From Amycolatopsis sulphurea (GTDB taxonomy: Bacteria > Actinomycetota > Actinomycetes > Mycobacteriales > Pseudonocardiaceae): a stretch of DNA of 64,000 nucleotides. The position numbers and the translations under genes are program-made. The DNA is taken from the NCBI RefSeq assembly GCF_002564045.1, contig NZ_PDJK01000002.1, forward strand, positions 4,836,001 to 4,900,000, written 5' to 3'. The notes under the pieces are model-generated. The model made no database searches. It saw only the letters and a list, made by a program, of their open reading frames with translations, and was not told the origin of the DNA. This document shows positions 17,408-26,983 of the stretch, piece by piece; within the stretch, counting starts at the first letter, position 1, and each line of letters opens with the position of its first letter.

Positions 17408-17885
17408 GGTCGCCGGGGGCTTGGCGCCGGGAAGCGTGGGCTGGTCCGGGGTCCGGGCCGCCGCCGGCCCGCCCGGATTCTGTGCCGACCTGCTCAACCA
17501 GTCCGAATCCTGTGCCGACCCACCCTTCCCGTCGCTGGGCACCGTGCCCTCCGTCTCACTGCCGCACAAGCGAGCGGCACGACATGTCACCCACACTCCC
17601 TCGATTCGGTCACGAACAGTTACCGGAACGGTGCGAATGGGTGTCCCGGACACGCGTGGACGGTCAAGGGGCCCGTGGCAGAGGGTGCGAACGGGCACTG
17701 TGACCCAGCGCCAATCCTGGCCGAAGGGGATTTTCCCCGATTCGATCTGTTCCGGAACCGGGATCGGGTAGTCGGACGCGCGCGGGGCTCGTATCCTGGA
17801 CAGTGCCACCCCGCCTGGGGTTGGTTATTGGGTCCAGGACGTTGCGCGGCCCGGCGCCCGCGACAGCTGTGCCGGAGGAGGAAAG
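17408..17885 (+). other. Intergenic region carrying the DUF3040 gene promoter
   Basis: About 480 bp without a gene. Two near-identical stretches (about GATTCTGTGCCGACC and GAATCCTGTGCCGACC) lie at 17477-17522. TATCCT at 17792-17797 is a good -10 element about 88 bp before the DUF3040 start, and GGAGGAGGAAAG at 17874-17885 is a strong ribosome-binding site. Confidence 0.5.
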
Positions 17886-18296
17886 ATGCCACTCTCCGAG
17901 CATGAGCAGCGGCTGCTCGACCAGATCGAGCGCGAGCTCTATGCCGAGGACCCCAAGTTCGCATCCACGGTGCGTGGCACCCGGTTGCGCCGTCCCGCGC
18001 GCCGTCGGCGCGTCCAGGGAATAGCCCTCTTCGTCGTGGGGGTTGCGCTGCTGGTGCTCGGTGTGGTGCTGCCCGTGCTGCGGGTCGCCGACATCCCGGT
18101 GGTCAGCGTGCTCGGGTTCCTCGTGATGTTCTTCGGAGTCATGTTGGCCGTCACGTCGCTGCGCCACGGCGAGAGCAGCGGCAAGAACGCACCGAGCGGC
18201 GGGGGCGGGGGCAGCGGTGGGAAGCAGCCGAGCCGCAAGAGTTCGTTCACCCAGCGCATGGAGGAACGGTTCCGCCAGCGCTTCGAGGAGCAATAG
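17886..18296 (+). CDS. DUF3040 membrane protein
   Basis: 136 residues. The N-terminal PLSEHEQRLLDQIERELYAEDPKF is the hallmark of the actinobacterial DUF3040 family. A basic stretch (RRPARRRR) precedes two adjacent membrane segments (about residues 45-65 and 70-90), and the tail is Gly/Ser-rich ending in charged helices. Family function is unknown. In mycobacteria the homologue Rv2169c lies close to the mraZ-dcw region, as here. Confidence 0.88.
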   Translation: MPLSEHEQRLLDQIERELYAEDPKFASTVRGTRLRRPARRRRVQGIALFVVGVALLVLGVVLPVLRVADIPVVSVLGFLVMFFGVMLAVTSLRHGESSGKNAPSGGGGGSGGKQPSRKSSFTQRMEERFRQRFEEQ

Positions 18297-18748
18297 CCTT
18301 CGACGTCCGGGATCCGCGCTTCGCCCACCAGGGTGGAGCGCGGTTTCTCATGCGTCCGAGCCGAGCCGAGCCGAGCCGAGCCGAGCCGAGCGGTCGGGCG
18401 GATGCGCGGTCGTCCGGACGGGCCAGGCGTTGGCTGCTCGATCCGGATGCGGGCTGAGCCGCGCGATCATTCGCACGGGTTGCCTGGAGGTGCGCGACCG
18501 TCCGGGCGACACAGCGGTCGAGTTGCGCGGCCGTCCGGAACAGCGCGGTGGCCGAGCCGCGCGGCGTCCGGCGGGGGCGCGGGCCGAACCAGGCGCCCGC
18601 GCCGAGAAAGCTGGGTGAGAACGGCGCGACCGCGCCACACGGCACAGAGCTGAGCCGCGCAACCGTCCGGACATCACGGAGTCCGGGGCCGCGCAATCGC
18701 CCGGACAGCGCGGAAGCCGAGGCCGCGCAACCGCCACAGGCAGGCCGG
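18297..18748. repeat. Degenerate intergenic repeats, including a GAGCC tandem run
   Basis: No gene. Seven or so copies of the pentamer GAGCC (about 18357-18391) are followed by at least six diverged copies of a unit resembling GAGCCGCGCAACCGTCCGG, spaced 35-60 bp. All open frames here are Arg/Pro/Ala-rich and track the repeat. The stretch separates the convergent ends of the DUF3040 and tgpA genes. Confidence 0.7.
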
Positions 18749-21280
18749 TCAGCGGTCCCGGCGCAGGACCGAGCGGGGGAAGAGCCGTCCGCGCAGCGAA
18801 AGCGGGGCAGTGCGGCGCAGGCCGGCGCGTAGCCGTTCGAAGGCCGGGGCCAGAGTCGGTTCAGGTTCGGACGTATTGCTGTACCAGCTGCGTTCGACCG
18901 CGCCGAGCACCACGCGCAGGTCTTCGCGGCCCTCGTCGTCGAGGTGGTTGCGGTCGGCGATCTTGCCTCCGGCCACACGCACCGTGTCGCTGCCGGGGAT
19001 CGGCATGCCGCGGTCGGCGCATTCGGCCTTCAGTTCGCGCCAGGCGGCGTCGGCGGAATCGGGCGCGTGGGTGGCGATCGTCTGCAGACGGCGGCGGCGG
19101 AACAGGTCCCGCATCGCAGCCGGGCCGCCCACGGCGCCGAGCACCAGCACCACCAGCAGCGCGAACCACCAGGCGACGAGGCCGGCCAGGAACCCGATCG
19201 CGGCCACGAACAGCACCCCGGCGGCCGGCGGCAGCCACAGCACCGCCACCCGCGGCGGAGCAGGCGCTGCCGCCAGCAGATCGCCCGGCGGCGGTGGCAG
19301 CCCGGACACCGTGCCGCCGGCGGGTTCCGGACGGCGCCGCAGCAGGTACGACGTCACGACTGCGGCTCCGCCGATGACGGCCAGCGCCAGTGCCAGCCAG
19401 GCGAGCCAGCCGTCCGGCGAACCGTTGTTCACCGGGGATGCCGGAGCGGCCTGGTTCTGCCTCTGGTCCGGCGAGGCCCCGCTGGACGGACCGGCGCTGC
19501 GCGACGTGGTCGGCAGATCGTCCGTGGCGTTGGGCTGTTGCTGACCCTGGTTGTTCTGCTGCAGGTACGGCGGAACGATGCCACGCCCGTCGGCGAGCGG
19601 CGTCGGGTCGAAGGTGACCCAGCCCTGGTCGCCGAAGTACGCCTCGACCCACGCGTGCGCGTCCTGCGAACCGATCGACTGGTAGTCGCCCTTCTGCACG
19701 CCCGGCGTGAAGCCGATGGCAACCCGCGCGGGTATGTGTGCGACGCGCAGCATCACGGCCATCGCGGACGCGTACTGCTCGCAGTAGCCGCGCTTGCCGT
19801 TGAGGATGAAGTCCGCGAGAGCGTCGGAGTCGGTCGCGTCCGCTGTCTTCGTGTCGTAGACGAAGCCGTTCTGCGGGCTGAAGAACTGCCACAGCGCCGT
19901 CGCCCGGTCAAAGTTGTTCGTCTTACCTGCGATGAGCTGGTCGGTCTTGGAGATCACGCGCTTGTCGACGCCTCTGATCTCGCTGTAGAACGCGGGCACT
20001 TCGTCGGACTTCGGTGCCGCCTCGCGCAATTCGTCCGCTGTCGGCTGCTTCAGGGACGCAGTCTCCACGTACGTCGGCGCGGGCTCGCTCTTCGTGGTGA
20101 AGACGGCGCCGCTGATCCGGTCGTACAGCCACTGCGGCGGAACCCCGCGCAACGCTCTCGGCGCGCCGTAGATCGGCAGCCAGTTGTCGACCCAGCTGGT
20201 GGGCTGGATCTGGATCTGCCGGGATGTGCCCGTGCCGTCGTCGCCGGGTGCTGCGGGCAGCGTGCTGTTCGCCGCGACGCCCGTCTGGGCCTGGCCGCCG
20301 CTGCGCAGACCCCAGCCCTTGTTGGCGGCGTAGGAGTCGAGGGTGAACGCGCGCATCAGCCGGCGGTCCGAGCCGAGGCCGCGGACCTGGAACAGCTCGC
20401 TGTTCGCGCCTTGGTCGAGCAGCCCGCGCAGCTGGGTGAACGGCGCGATGCCGAATCCGCCGGTGCCGTCACCAGTGCCGGGCCCGGAGCCGAACGGGAT
20501 CTTGCCGACCGTGCCGACCCAGCCGACCCCGCCGCCGAGCATGCCGAGCACCACGGCTGCGGCGACCACCGCCACCGGCGCCTGCAACGCGCGCCCGGCG
20601 GAACCGGGTGATTCGCGGTTGCGCCAGCTGCGATGGCGGTGGTTGCCGTCGAGCACGAGCAATCCGGCGAAGGCCACCGCGCCGAGCACGAACGTCCACC
20701 AGGGCAGCATTTCCTCGGACAGCGCGGCCGGCACGGCGTACACGCACAGCAGGACGAGCCCGGTGGCCGCCGGTGCGGAAGCGGCGACCGCGAGCGTGTC
20801 GACGAGGACTGCGACCAGCCCGATCGCGATGGTGATCAGGCAGAGGATCGGCTGGGTGCCGTCGATCGGCGGCAGCCCGGTGCGGATCTGCTCGGCCGAG
20901 GCCGCGAGCGTGGCCTGCAATTCGGCGAACGCGGTCGGCCCGGGGAAGATCGTGAGCACGCCCTGCGTGGTGAACGCCCCGGTGATCAGGAACAGCAGGA
21001 CCAGCAGCTGCCCGAGCCCGGTCACCACGGTCGGCGCGCGCAGCGACCGCAGCGCCAGCCCGGTGGCCGCGACCAGCACCACCGCGACGACCAGGTAGCC
21101 GAACCACGCCCACCCGGCGACCATGCTGGTCAGGGACGTGGCCGCGCAGAGCGTGGCGACCCCGGCCGCGATCGGCGGGAGCAGACTGCCTTTCCACGCG
21201 GCAGGCGGTTCCGGCGCCCGGGGGACGGGCGTGTGCGGAATCGGCGGCGCCGCGGGGGGAGGGGGCGAGGTGGTGGTCAT
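18749..21280 (-). CDS. TgpA-type membrane transglutaminase (DUF3488-transglutaminase-DUF4129)
   Basis: 843 residues. The first 220 hold about six membrane segments (DUF3488 region). A large extracytoplasmic part follows, with a transglutaminase core whose cysteine is in GYCEQYASAMAVMLR (about residue 497), histidine in DAHAWVEAYF (about 543) and aspartate in TFDPTP (about 556). After a low-complexity Gln/Ser/Pro linker come further membrane segments and a cytoplasmic DUF4129-like tail. It probably acts on cell-surface proteins, though the substrate is unknown. ATG 21280 follows GGAGGG. It completes the moxR-DUF58-tgpA set but is separated from DUF58 by 680 bp. Confidence 0.9.
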   Translation of the reverse strand: MTTTSPPPPAAPPIPHTPVPRAPEPPAAWKGSLLPPIAAGVATLCAATSLTSMVAGWAWFGYLVVAVVLVAATGLALRSLRAPTVVTGLGQLLVLLFLITGAFTTQGVLTIFPGPTAFAELQATLAASAEQIRTGLPPIDGTQPILCLITIAIGLVAVLVDTLAVAASAPAATGLVLLCVYAVPAALSEEMLPWWTFVLGAVAFAGLLVLDGNHRHRSWRNRESPGSAGRALQAPVAVVAAAVVLGMLGGGVGWVGTVGKIPFGSGPGTGDGTGGFGIAPFTQLRGLLDQGANSELFQVRGLGSDRRLMRAFTLDSYAANKGWGLRSGGQAQTGVAANSTLPAAPGDDGTGTSRQIQIQPTSWVDNWLPIYGAPRALRGVPPQWLYDRISGAVFTTKSEPAPTYVETASLKQPTADELREAAPKSDEVPAFYSEIRGVDKRVISKTDQLIAGKTNNFDRATALWQFFSPQNGFVYDTKTADATDSDALADFILNGKRGYCEQYASAMAVMLRVAHIPARVAIGFTPGVQKGDYQSIGSQDAHAWVEAYFGDQGWVTFDPTPLADGRGIVPPYLQQNNQGQQQPNATDDLPTTSRSAGPSSGASPDQRQNQAAPASPVNNGSPDGWLAWLALALAVIGGAAVVTSYLLRRRPEPAGGTVSGLPPPPGDLLAAAPAPPRVAVLWLPPAAGVLFVAAIGFLAGLVAWWFALLVVLVLGAVGGPAAMRDLFRRRRLQTIATHAPDSADAAWRELKAECADRGMPIPGSDTVRVAGGKIADRNHLDDEGREDLRVVLGAVERSWYSNTSEPEPTLAPAFERLRAGLRRTAPLSLRGRLFPRSVLRRDR

Positions 21281-21959
21281 CGAAGCCCTCCGGCCGGGCG
21301 CTTCCGGCACCGGCGGCGCGGCCTCGGAACCACGACGGGGCCATTGTGGACGGTCGGGTCGGCGCGGACGCAGGGGTGCGGCGTGGGGCTTTCCCGGCGC
21401 GGCAACGACGCGTGGACGGCGGTATGGCGTTGGCCGTTGCGGGGGCGGTTGTGCGTGGGAAGCTGGGCTGAGTTCGCGATCGTTGCCTGCTGAGCACCGC
21501 GGTGAGCCGGTCGCGCTTGGCGACGGTGGTGCGCGGCCACCGGATCCGGTTCAGCCGGCGGGGCCGGTGCGGTACGTCGACCGCCGGGCCGGGTGGAGTG
21601 GTCGCTGTGCGGCGGGAGTTGCGCAGGTTCCGTGGATGCGGCCGGTGTGGTGGTGCGGTGGCCGGGCCGAGGCTGGTGGGTGGTTCGCCTTGTTCCGGCG
21701 ATCGTTGCCGGCTGACCACCGCTGTGGGGTCGCGTGGTGTGGTGGTCGTGCACGGGAAGCCGCGTCGGTTCTGCACCAGCGATCGGCAGGCCGGTGCGGC
21801 GGCCGGGGCGAGGAGAGATGCGGCAATGACTGCCGGTGAGAGCCCGCTCCGGTTGGGCAGACTGTCCCGAATACGCGTGCCGCACAACTGGTCCCGCAGC
21901 CAGCACCGACGAGCCTCCGAGCCCGGCAGGCCGGTCGTCCCACCGGCCGGAAATCCCGG
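21281..21959. other. Insert between DUF58 and tgpA genes, no gene seen
   Basis: These two genes are usually adjacent in actinobacteria, but here 680 bp intervene. The stretch contains internal imperfect duplications: GCGATCGTTGCC-GCTGA-CACCGC appears near 21477 and again near 21697, and the flanks of each copy are also alike. No coding potential beyond GC artefact was found. Confidence 0.55.
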
Positions 21960-23231
21960 TCATGACGTGCCGCCGATCATCGCCGAGCGGTCGATGCCGG
22001 CGTGGCAGAGCTGCTCCCACACCTGGGCCATCGGGGTCTGCGGGCCGGCGATCACGACGCCCCAGCCGGCGGCGCGCAGCAGGCGGGCGGAGTCCTCGGT
22101 CGCGGCGGACAGGTGGTCCGTGGGCGTGGCGCTCGCCCAGCCCGGCGTGTCCAGCAGGACGGCGAGGCTGCGGATTCCGCGCGGGCGATACCTGGTCAGC
22201 TCGTGCACGGACGCCGCGCTCACCGTGCCGAGTATCGCGATCAGCTCCTGCCCATCCGCGGGGTCGTGGCCGAGGGTGACGTCGCGCTGGTGGGCGGTGG
22301 TCAGCGCGGCCAGGGCGTCGAGCACGACGTTGTCGTAGCCTTCTCCGCCCTCGCCGGGGAGGTCGGTGAGCGAGCGGCCGTGTTCGGTCACCAGGCGGAC
22401 GCGATGGCCGGCGCGGCGCAGGTGCAACGACACCGACGCCGCGAACGACACCGCCCACTCCAGGCTCGCCGCCGGGCCGCTGCCGTGGTGGGCCGCGGCG
22501 CGGTGGTCCAGCAGCACCGTCGTGCCGCCACGCCACGGGCGTTCCTCGACGCGGACCATGATCTCGTCGCGCCGGGCGGTGGAGCGCCAGTGCACCTTCC
22601 GCATGTCGTCGCCGGTGCGGTAGTGCCGCACGATGACGTCCGGCTCGCCCTGCCCGGAGTGCAGCCGCACGCTGCCGTCGTCGCCCGCGCCGATGCCCGA
22701 GCCGCCGGGCAGGCCCCACAGTGACACCACCCTCGGGACCACCACCAGCCGCGAATGCCCGATCAGCTCCCGGTCGAACTCGCACAGCCCGAACGGATCG
22801 GTGATCGTCGCCCGCAACGGGCCGACCTGCTGGATCCCGCGCAGGCTCGGTTCGAGCGGGTAGCGCAGCAGCACCCGCCGGTCGTGCGGCAGCCGTTCGA
22901 CGACGAACCGCGGCCGCGTGCCCAGCGCGTAGGGCACGCCGTCCTCCAGCAGCACTTCACCGCCCGGCAGCCGCCCGCTGCGCCACAGCTCCAGGTGCAC
23001 CTCGCCGGGCGAGCCGACCGCGACCCGCTCGGGCCGTAGCGCCCGCGCCGCGCCCAGCCGCAGCCGGGTGGCGGCGATGTAGGCGGCGACCAGCAACGGC
23101 AGCGCGACCACGAAGATCGCCACGCGCAGCAGATCGCGCTCGTTGAGCACCAGTGAGCACACCGCGGCCGCGATCCCGGCGGCGAGCAGGCAACGGCCCC
23201 GGGTGGTCAGGCCGGACAGCGCGCGGAACAT
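21960..23231 (-). CDS. DUF58 domain protein
   Basis: 423 residues. Two N-terminal membrane segments (about residues 12-55) are followed by a beta-rich domain and a von Willebrand-like fold containing the DUF58 signature (VRHYRTGDDMRKVHWRSTAR, ending in the conserved Trp-Arg-Ser pattern). Proteins of this family work with MoxR ATPases, probably as the client-binding partner in maturing envelope complexes. The gene is 30 bp downstream of moxR on the same strand. Confidence 0.88.
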   Translation of the reverse strand: MFRALSGLTTRGRCLLAAGIAAAVCSLVLNERDLLRVAIFVVALPLLVAAYIAATRLRLGAARALRPERVAVGSPGEVHLELWRSGRLPGGEVLLEDGVPYALGTRPRFVVERLPHDRRVLLRYPLEPSLRGIQQVGPLRATITDPFGLCEFDRELIGHSRLVVVPRVVSLWGLPGGSGIGAGDDGSVRLHSGQGEPDVIVRHYRTGDDMRKVHWRSTARRDEIMVRVEERPWRGGTTVLLDHRAAAHHGSGPAASLEWAVSFAASVSLHLRRAGHRVRLVTEHGRSLTDLPGEGGEGYDNVVLDALAALTTAHQRDVTLGHDPADGQELIAILGTVSAASVHELTRYRPRGIRSLAVLLDTPGWASATPTDHLSAATEDSARLLRAAGWGVVIAGPQTPMAQVWEQLCHAGIDRSAMIGGTS

Positions 23232-23261
23232 GCGATTTCTCGAATCGGCTAACGGGACGGC

Positions 23262-24323
23262 TCAGCGGGCCGAGCCCTGGGGAACGGGCACGCGGTGCAG
23301 CACGGCCTGCACCACGTCGGTCGCCGAACGCCGCGCGGCGTGCGCCTCGGTGGTCAGCACCAGCCGGTGGGCCAGTACCGGCACCGCGACGGTGTGCAGA
23401 TCGTCGGGTACCACGTAGTCGCGCCCGGACAGCGCGGCCTGCGCCCGCGCGGCGCGCACCAGGTGCAGGGTGGCCCGCGGTGAGGCGCCGAGCCGGATCT
23501 CCGGCAGCTGCCGGGTCGCGGCGGCCAGGTCCACCGCGTATCGCCGGACCTCGGGCGCGATGTGCACCGTGCGGACCTTCTCGATCAGCCGCCGCACGGT
23601 CGCGCCGTCGGAGACCGGGGTCAGGTCCGCGAGCGGGTCGTGCCCGGCGTGCTCGTCGACCATGGCCAGCTCGGCCTCCTGGTCGGGATAGCCGATGGAC
23701 ACCCGCGTGGTGAACCGGTCGCGCTGCGCCTCGGGCAGCGCGTAGGTGCCTTCCATCTCGATCGGGTTCTGGGTGGCGATCACCATGAACGGCGCGTCCA
23801 GCCGGTAGGTGCTGGTGTCCACGGTGACCTGGTGTTCCTCCAGGCATTCCAGCAGCGCGGACTGGGTTTTCGGGGAGGCGCGGTTGATCTCGTCGCCGAC
23901 CACGATGTTCGCGAACACCGGGCCGGGCCGGAACTCGAACTCCCCGGTCTGCCGGTTGTAGATGGACACCCCGGTGACGTCGCTGGGCATCAGGTCCGGG
24001 GTGAACTGCACCCGGCTGACCGTGCAGTCGATCGAGCGGGCGAGTGCCTTGGCCAGCGAGGTCTTGCCGACCCCCGGGACGTCCTCCACCAGCAGGTGCC
24101 CCTCGGCCAGCAGGGTCACCAGCGCGATCCGGATCACCTCGGGCTTGCCGACCAGCACCCGCTCCACGTTCGCGGCGATCCGCCGGGCCGTCTCGTGCAG
24201 CTCGTCGAGACCGGCCGCCGGGAGCTGCGCCAGCCCGTCCGTGGCGGCCCCCGCCGGGTCCACCGGCCCGGACCCGTTTCTCTCCGGTCCGGCCGCGGAA
24301 GCGGGCTGGATTCTCGACGTCAC
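23262..24323 (-). CDS. MoxR-family AAA+ ATPase
   Basis: 353-residue AAA+ chaperone. Walker A is GVGKTSLAKAL (about residue 85), Walker B is VVGDEINRASPKTQSALLE (about 142), sensor 1 is VIATQNPIE, followed by the arginine-finger region and the lid. GTG 24323 is chosen because AGGAGG lies just upstream; the open frame extends further but without a site. It is first in an operon with DUF58 and, farther on, tgpA. Confidence 0.92.
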   Translation of the reverse strand: MTSRIQPASAAGPERNGSGPVDPAGAATDGLAQLPAAGLDELHETARRIAANVERVLVGKPEVIRIALVTLLAEGHLLVEDVPGVGKTSLAKALARSIDCTVSRVQFTPDLMPSDVTGVSIYNRQTGEFEFRPGPVFANIVVGDEINRASPKTQSALLECLEEHQVTVDTSTYRLDAPFMVIATQNPIEMEGTYALPEAQRDRFTTRVSIGYPDQEAELAMVDEHAGHDPLADLTPVSDGATVRRLIEKVRTVHIAPEVRRYAVDLAAATRQLPEIRLGASPRATLHLVRAARAQAALSGRDYVVPDDLHTVAVPVLAHRLVLTTEAHAARRSATDVVQAVLHRVPVPQGSAR

Positions 24324-24568
24324 TCGACCTCCTGATTGCTGCCGGGGCGCCGACGGTTCGCGTGGCGCCCAGCCTGCCACCCAGTGTGTCAAACTCGGGA
24401 GAACTCGGCGGCAGAACCCCGGGAACCTGCGTTGATGACGCTCTGTCATGCAGTGGGCTCCGTCATCCGGGTGACAGGTTGGCGTCTTCGGGTGCTCCCG
24501 CTGACCCTGTGCGCTGTCGTAGGCTCCTGGTCCGAGGCCGTTCGAGCAAGGAGAGGCGGCACCCGCAG

Positions 24569-24928
24569 ATGAGCGAGTCCACCGCGCCGCAGGGCGTACC
24601 GGGCCTGACCGCCGGCCGGTTCGCGGTGTCCCCGGAGCTGGCCGGGGCGACCTACGCGAACCTCGGCAAGCTCGGCGACGTGGTCGGCGAACTCGCCCGT
24701 GAAGCCGCGGTGCTCGGCCGCTCCGTACCGCTGGGCAGTGGCTACGCCGGGGAGATCGGCGTGTTCATGGCCAAGTACGGCATCGGCCGGGACGGCTCGG
24801 CGGCCGACGAGCTGTCCGCTTTCGGCCGGGAGATCGCCGCGCTGCGCGAACGCATCGCGGGCGCGCTGCGCAAATACCGCGCGCGAGACGAGGCCGCGGC
24901 CGACGGAGTGGACTGCGTCGGTGGCTGA
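24569..24928 (+). CDS. Small helical type VII secretion-associated protein (EspC/WXG-like)
   Basis: 119 residues, nearly all predicted helix, with FAVSPELAGATYANLGKLGDVV near the start and a second amphipathic helix with AALRERIAGALRKYRARDEAA at the end. No WXG motif is present, so EspC-like is a better guess than ESAT-6-like. It opens a four-gene run ending in espG, and its end overlaps the lipoprotein gene by 8 bp, which is the main support for the assignment. The ribosome-binding site AAGGAGAGG is rather far from ATG 24569. Confidence 0.55.
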   Translation: MSESTAPQGVPGLTAGRFAVSPELAGATYANLGKLGDVVGELAREAAVLGRSVPLGSGYAGEIGVFMAKYGIGRDGSAADELSAFGREIAALRERIAGALRKYRARDEAAADGVDCVGG

Positions 24929-25466
24929 TCCCGTGGGCGCGCGCCCGGTCCGGTGGGGGCCGGTGGCCGGGGTGACGGCGTCGTTGTTCCTCCTCGCCGC
25001 GTGCGGCCGGGCGCCTGCCGCGCCACGGGCGAGTTCCGCACCCCCTCCGCCGTCGCCCTCGCCGTCCTCGACGGCGTCGCTGGCCGCGCTGGATCCGTGT
25101 GCGCTGCTGTCCCCGGAAGACCGGTCCACGTCCGGGATCACCGCGCTCGGCAAGGCGAAGACGATCGGCGAGGCCCGCGCGTGCGACTGGACGGTGCCCT
25201 CGACCTACGGCGTGACCATCACCCTCGACGAGGCCAACGGCCTGGCCAACCTCGACGTGTCCACCGGCAAACGGACCGCGAAAACGGTCGGCACGCACCG
25301 GGCGATGCAGGTCACCGGCCGCAACGGGACCTGCGCGGTGCTGCTGTCGGTGAGCGGATCGAGCAGCGTGCAGGTGGACGTGAGCAACGCGAACTTCGCC
25401 GACGTCCCGCTCGCCTGTACCCGGGCGGGGGCCGTGGCCGGACTGGTCGAACACAAGCTGCCCTGA
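24921..25466 (+). CDS. DUF3558 lipoprotein
   Basis: 181 residues. A signal peptide ends in the lipobox LLAACG, so Cys 31 or nearby would be lipidated. A Pro/Ser linker of about 25 residues leads to a compact domain with DPCALLSPED, the paired cysteine in EARACDWTVP, and two more cysteines, the DUF3558 pattern. Members are common next to type VII secretion genes in Pseudonocardiaceae. The GTG start overlaps the preceding gene by 8 bp. Confidence 0.8.
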   Translation: MADPVGARPVRWGPVAGVTASLFLLAACGRAPAAPRASSAPPPPSPSPSSTASLAALDPCALLSPEDRSTSGITALGKAKTIGEARACDWTVPSTYGVTITLDEANGLANLDVSTGKRTAKTVGTHRAMQVTGRNGTCAVLLSVSGSSSVQVDVSNANFADVPLACTRAGAVAGLVEHKLP

Positions 25467-25489
25467 CCCCCGTGCGAGGAGGAAGTGCC

Positions 25490-26062
25490 GTGCCCGAAAC
25501 CCCGGTCGTGCCGGAGCCGGTGGCCCGCTACGAGGCGATGAGTCACGCCGCGCTCGCCGCGCAGGTGCACGAAGGCAACGACCCCGCCGCCGCGGGCTCG
25601 GCCGGTGCGCGCTGGAGCGAGCTGTCCGGGAAGCTGCGTGATTCGATCGGCAGCCTCACCGCGCTGGCCGCGGACAGCCAGGAGAACTGGCAGGGTGAGA
25701 CGGGCGACGCGATGCGCGCGGTGCTCGCCAAGGCGGCGGGCTGGCTCGGCGAGACCGCCACAGTGTCCACTGTGGTCGGTGACGCGGTGGCCGGGCAGGC
25801 CGAGGTCGCCGCGCGGGCACGGGCGGAGATGCCGGAACCGGTCGAGTTCGATCCGGCGGCGATGATCCGGTCCGCCGCGGCGAGCGGGGACGTGCTCGAA
25901 CTGGCCGGCCTGTCCTTCGTCATGGACATTCGCCGGGAAGCCGCGGAGGCCGCCCGGCAGAAGGCGATCGATGTGCTGCGCACCCGGGACACCGCGTTGC
26001 GCGGGCTGGTTCCGCAGGCCGCTTTCCCGGCTGCCCCGGCGCTCGGCTCGGAGCAGGCTTGA
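25490..26062 (+). CDS. PPE-like type VII secretion protein
   Basis: 190 residues forming a long helical hairpin, with the W-x-G-like turn NWQGETGDAMR near residue 64 and a preceding Ser/Leu-rich helix; the layout fits the N-terminal domain of actinobacterial PPE-like substrates. No mycobacterial PPE tripeptide at the start. GTG 25490 has AGGAGGAAG upstream. The stop overlaps the espG TTG start, and EspG is the known cytoplasmic chaperone of PE/PPE proteins, which supports the call. Confidence 0.65.
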   Translation: MPETPVVPEPVARYEAMSHAALAAQVHEGNDPAAAGSAGARWSELSGKLRDSIGSLTALAADSQENWQGETGDAMRAVLAKAAGWLGETATVSTVVGDAVAGQAEVAARARAEMPEPVEFDPAAMIRSAAASGDVLELAGLSFVMDIRREAAEAARQKAIDVLRTRDTALRGLVPQAAFPAAPALGSEQA

Positions 26063-26763
26063 TCCGGCTGTCGGCGTCCGCGTTCGACATCGTCTGGGAC
26101 GATCTCGGGCTGGGCCGCCCGCCCGTGCCGCTGGCGGTGCACAGCGTGGGGGAGACCTTTGCCGACCGGGCGGCGATCCGTGCCGAGGTGTACCGGAACC
26201 TCGGGGAACGAGGCCTGTTCGACGGCCGTCTCGACGCGACGCTGGAGAACCGGTTGCGGCTGCTGGCTTCCGGCGCCGTGTACATCTCTTGTGAGGTGCT
26301 CGCGGACATGACCGCGGACGAGCCGTTCCGCGCGGTGGCCGTGCTGCACGGCCGGGAGGCGGCGCTGGCGACCCAGCCGTCCCGCACCATCGGCATGCGC
26401 AAGATCGGCGAGAGCGAGCTGGCTTCGGCGGTCGTGGACGTGCTGCCGGAATTCGCGCCCGGCCCGGGGTATGGGGTACGGCTGCCCGCGGCCGGTGCCG
26501 AGACTCCGCTGCGCGGTCGTCAAGGCGAGGAGCTGCGGGCGATCCAGGACCGGCCGGTGTATTCCGCGGGCCAGTTCACCGTCCGGGTCCGCGACCGCGA
26601 CGGCCGTCTCACCCGCACCGGCGGGGTGACCTGGTTCGACACCGACGCCGGCGCGTACTCGGCCGCGCAGCAGCCGGGCGCCGGTGGCGAGGACTGGGTG
26701 ACCGTCGCCCCGGTCGACGCGCCGCGGCTGGCCGAACGCGTACTGGCGCTGATCCCGGCCTGA
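26059..26763 (+). CDS. EspG-family type VII secretion chaperone
   Basis: 234 residues, alternating beta strands and helices, with FDIVWDDLGLGRPPVPL at the start, a pattern I associate with ESX secretion-associated EspG proteins, which bind PPE substrates in the cytoplasm. The start is a TTG overlapping the previous stop (TTGA), so it is translationally coupled to its likely client. No EccC ATPase or other core secretion gene is in the window. Confidence 0.75.
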   Translation: MIRLSASAFDIVWDDLGLGRPPVPLAVHSVGETFADRAAIRAEVYRNLGERGLFDGRLDATLENRLRLLASGAVYISCEVLADMTADEPFRAVAVLHGREAALATQPSRTIGMRKIGESELASAVVDVLPEFAPGPGYGVRLPAAGAETPLRGRQGEELRAIQDRPVYSAGQFTVRVRDRDGRLTRTGGVTWFDTDAGAYSAAQQPGAGGEDWVTVAPVDAPRLAERVLALIPA

Positions 26764-26893
26764 CCGGTCACCGCGCCGCCGTCCGGATCCGGTGCGCGGC
26801 GGCGTGCGACGAACTGCCAGCAGAGAAAACCCAGCCCCAGCAAGAGATAGCTGTCACCGCGGCCCAGGCCCGGCTCACCTCGGGCGTAGGTCT

Positions 26894-26940
26894 GTGAAGG
26901 GGCCCTTCACAGACACAGAGTCCGTGAAGGGCCCCTTCAC
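26894..26940. repeat. Dispersed 47-bp palindrome, copy 3
   Basis: Perfect arms at 26894-26910 and 26924-26940, with a diverged centre AGACACAGAGTCC. It lies 130 bp after the espG stop and upstream of the mraZ regulatory region. Confidence 0.95.
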
Positions 26941-26983
26941 AGCCTTGCACCGAAGACGCGACACGCGAGCGTCGTGCGGGGGT

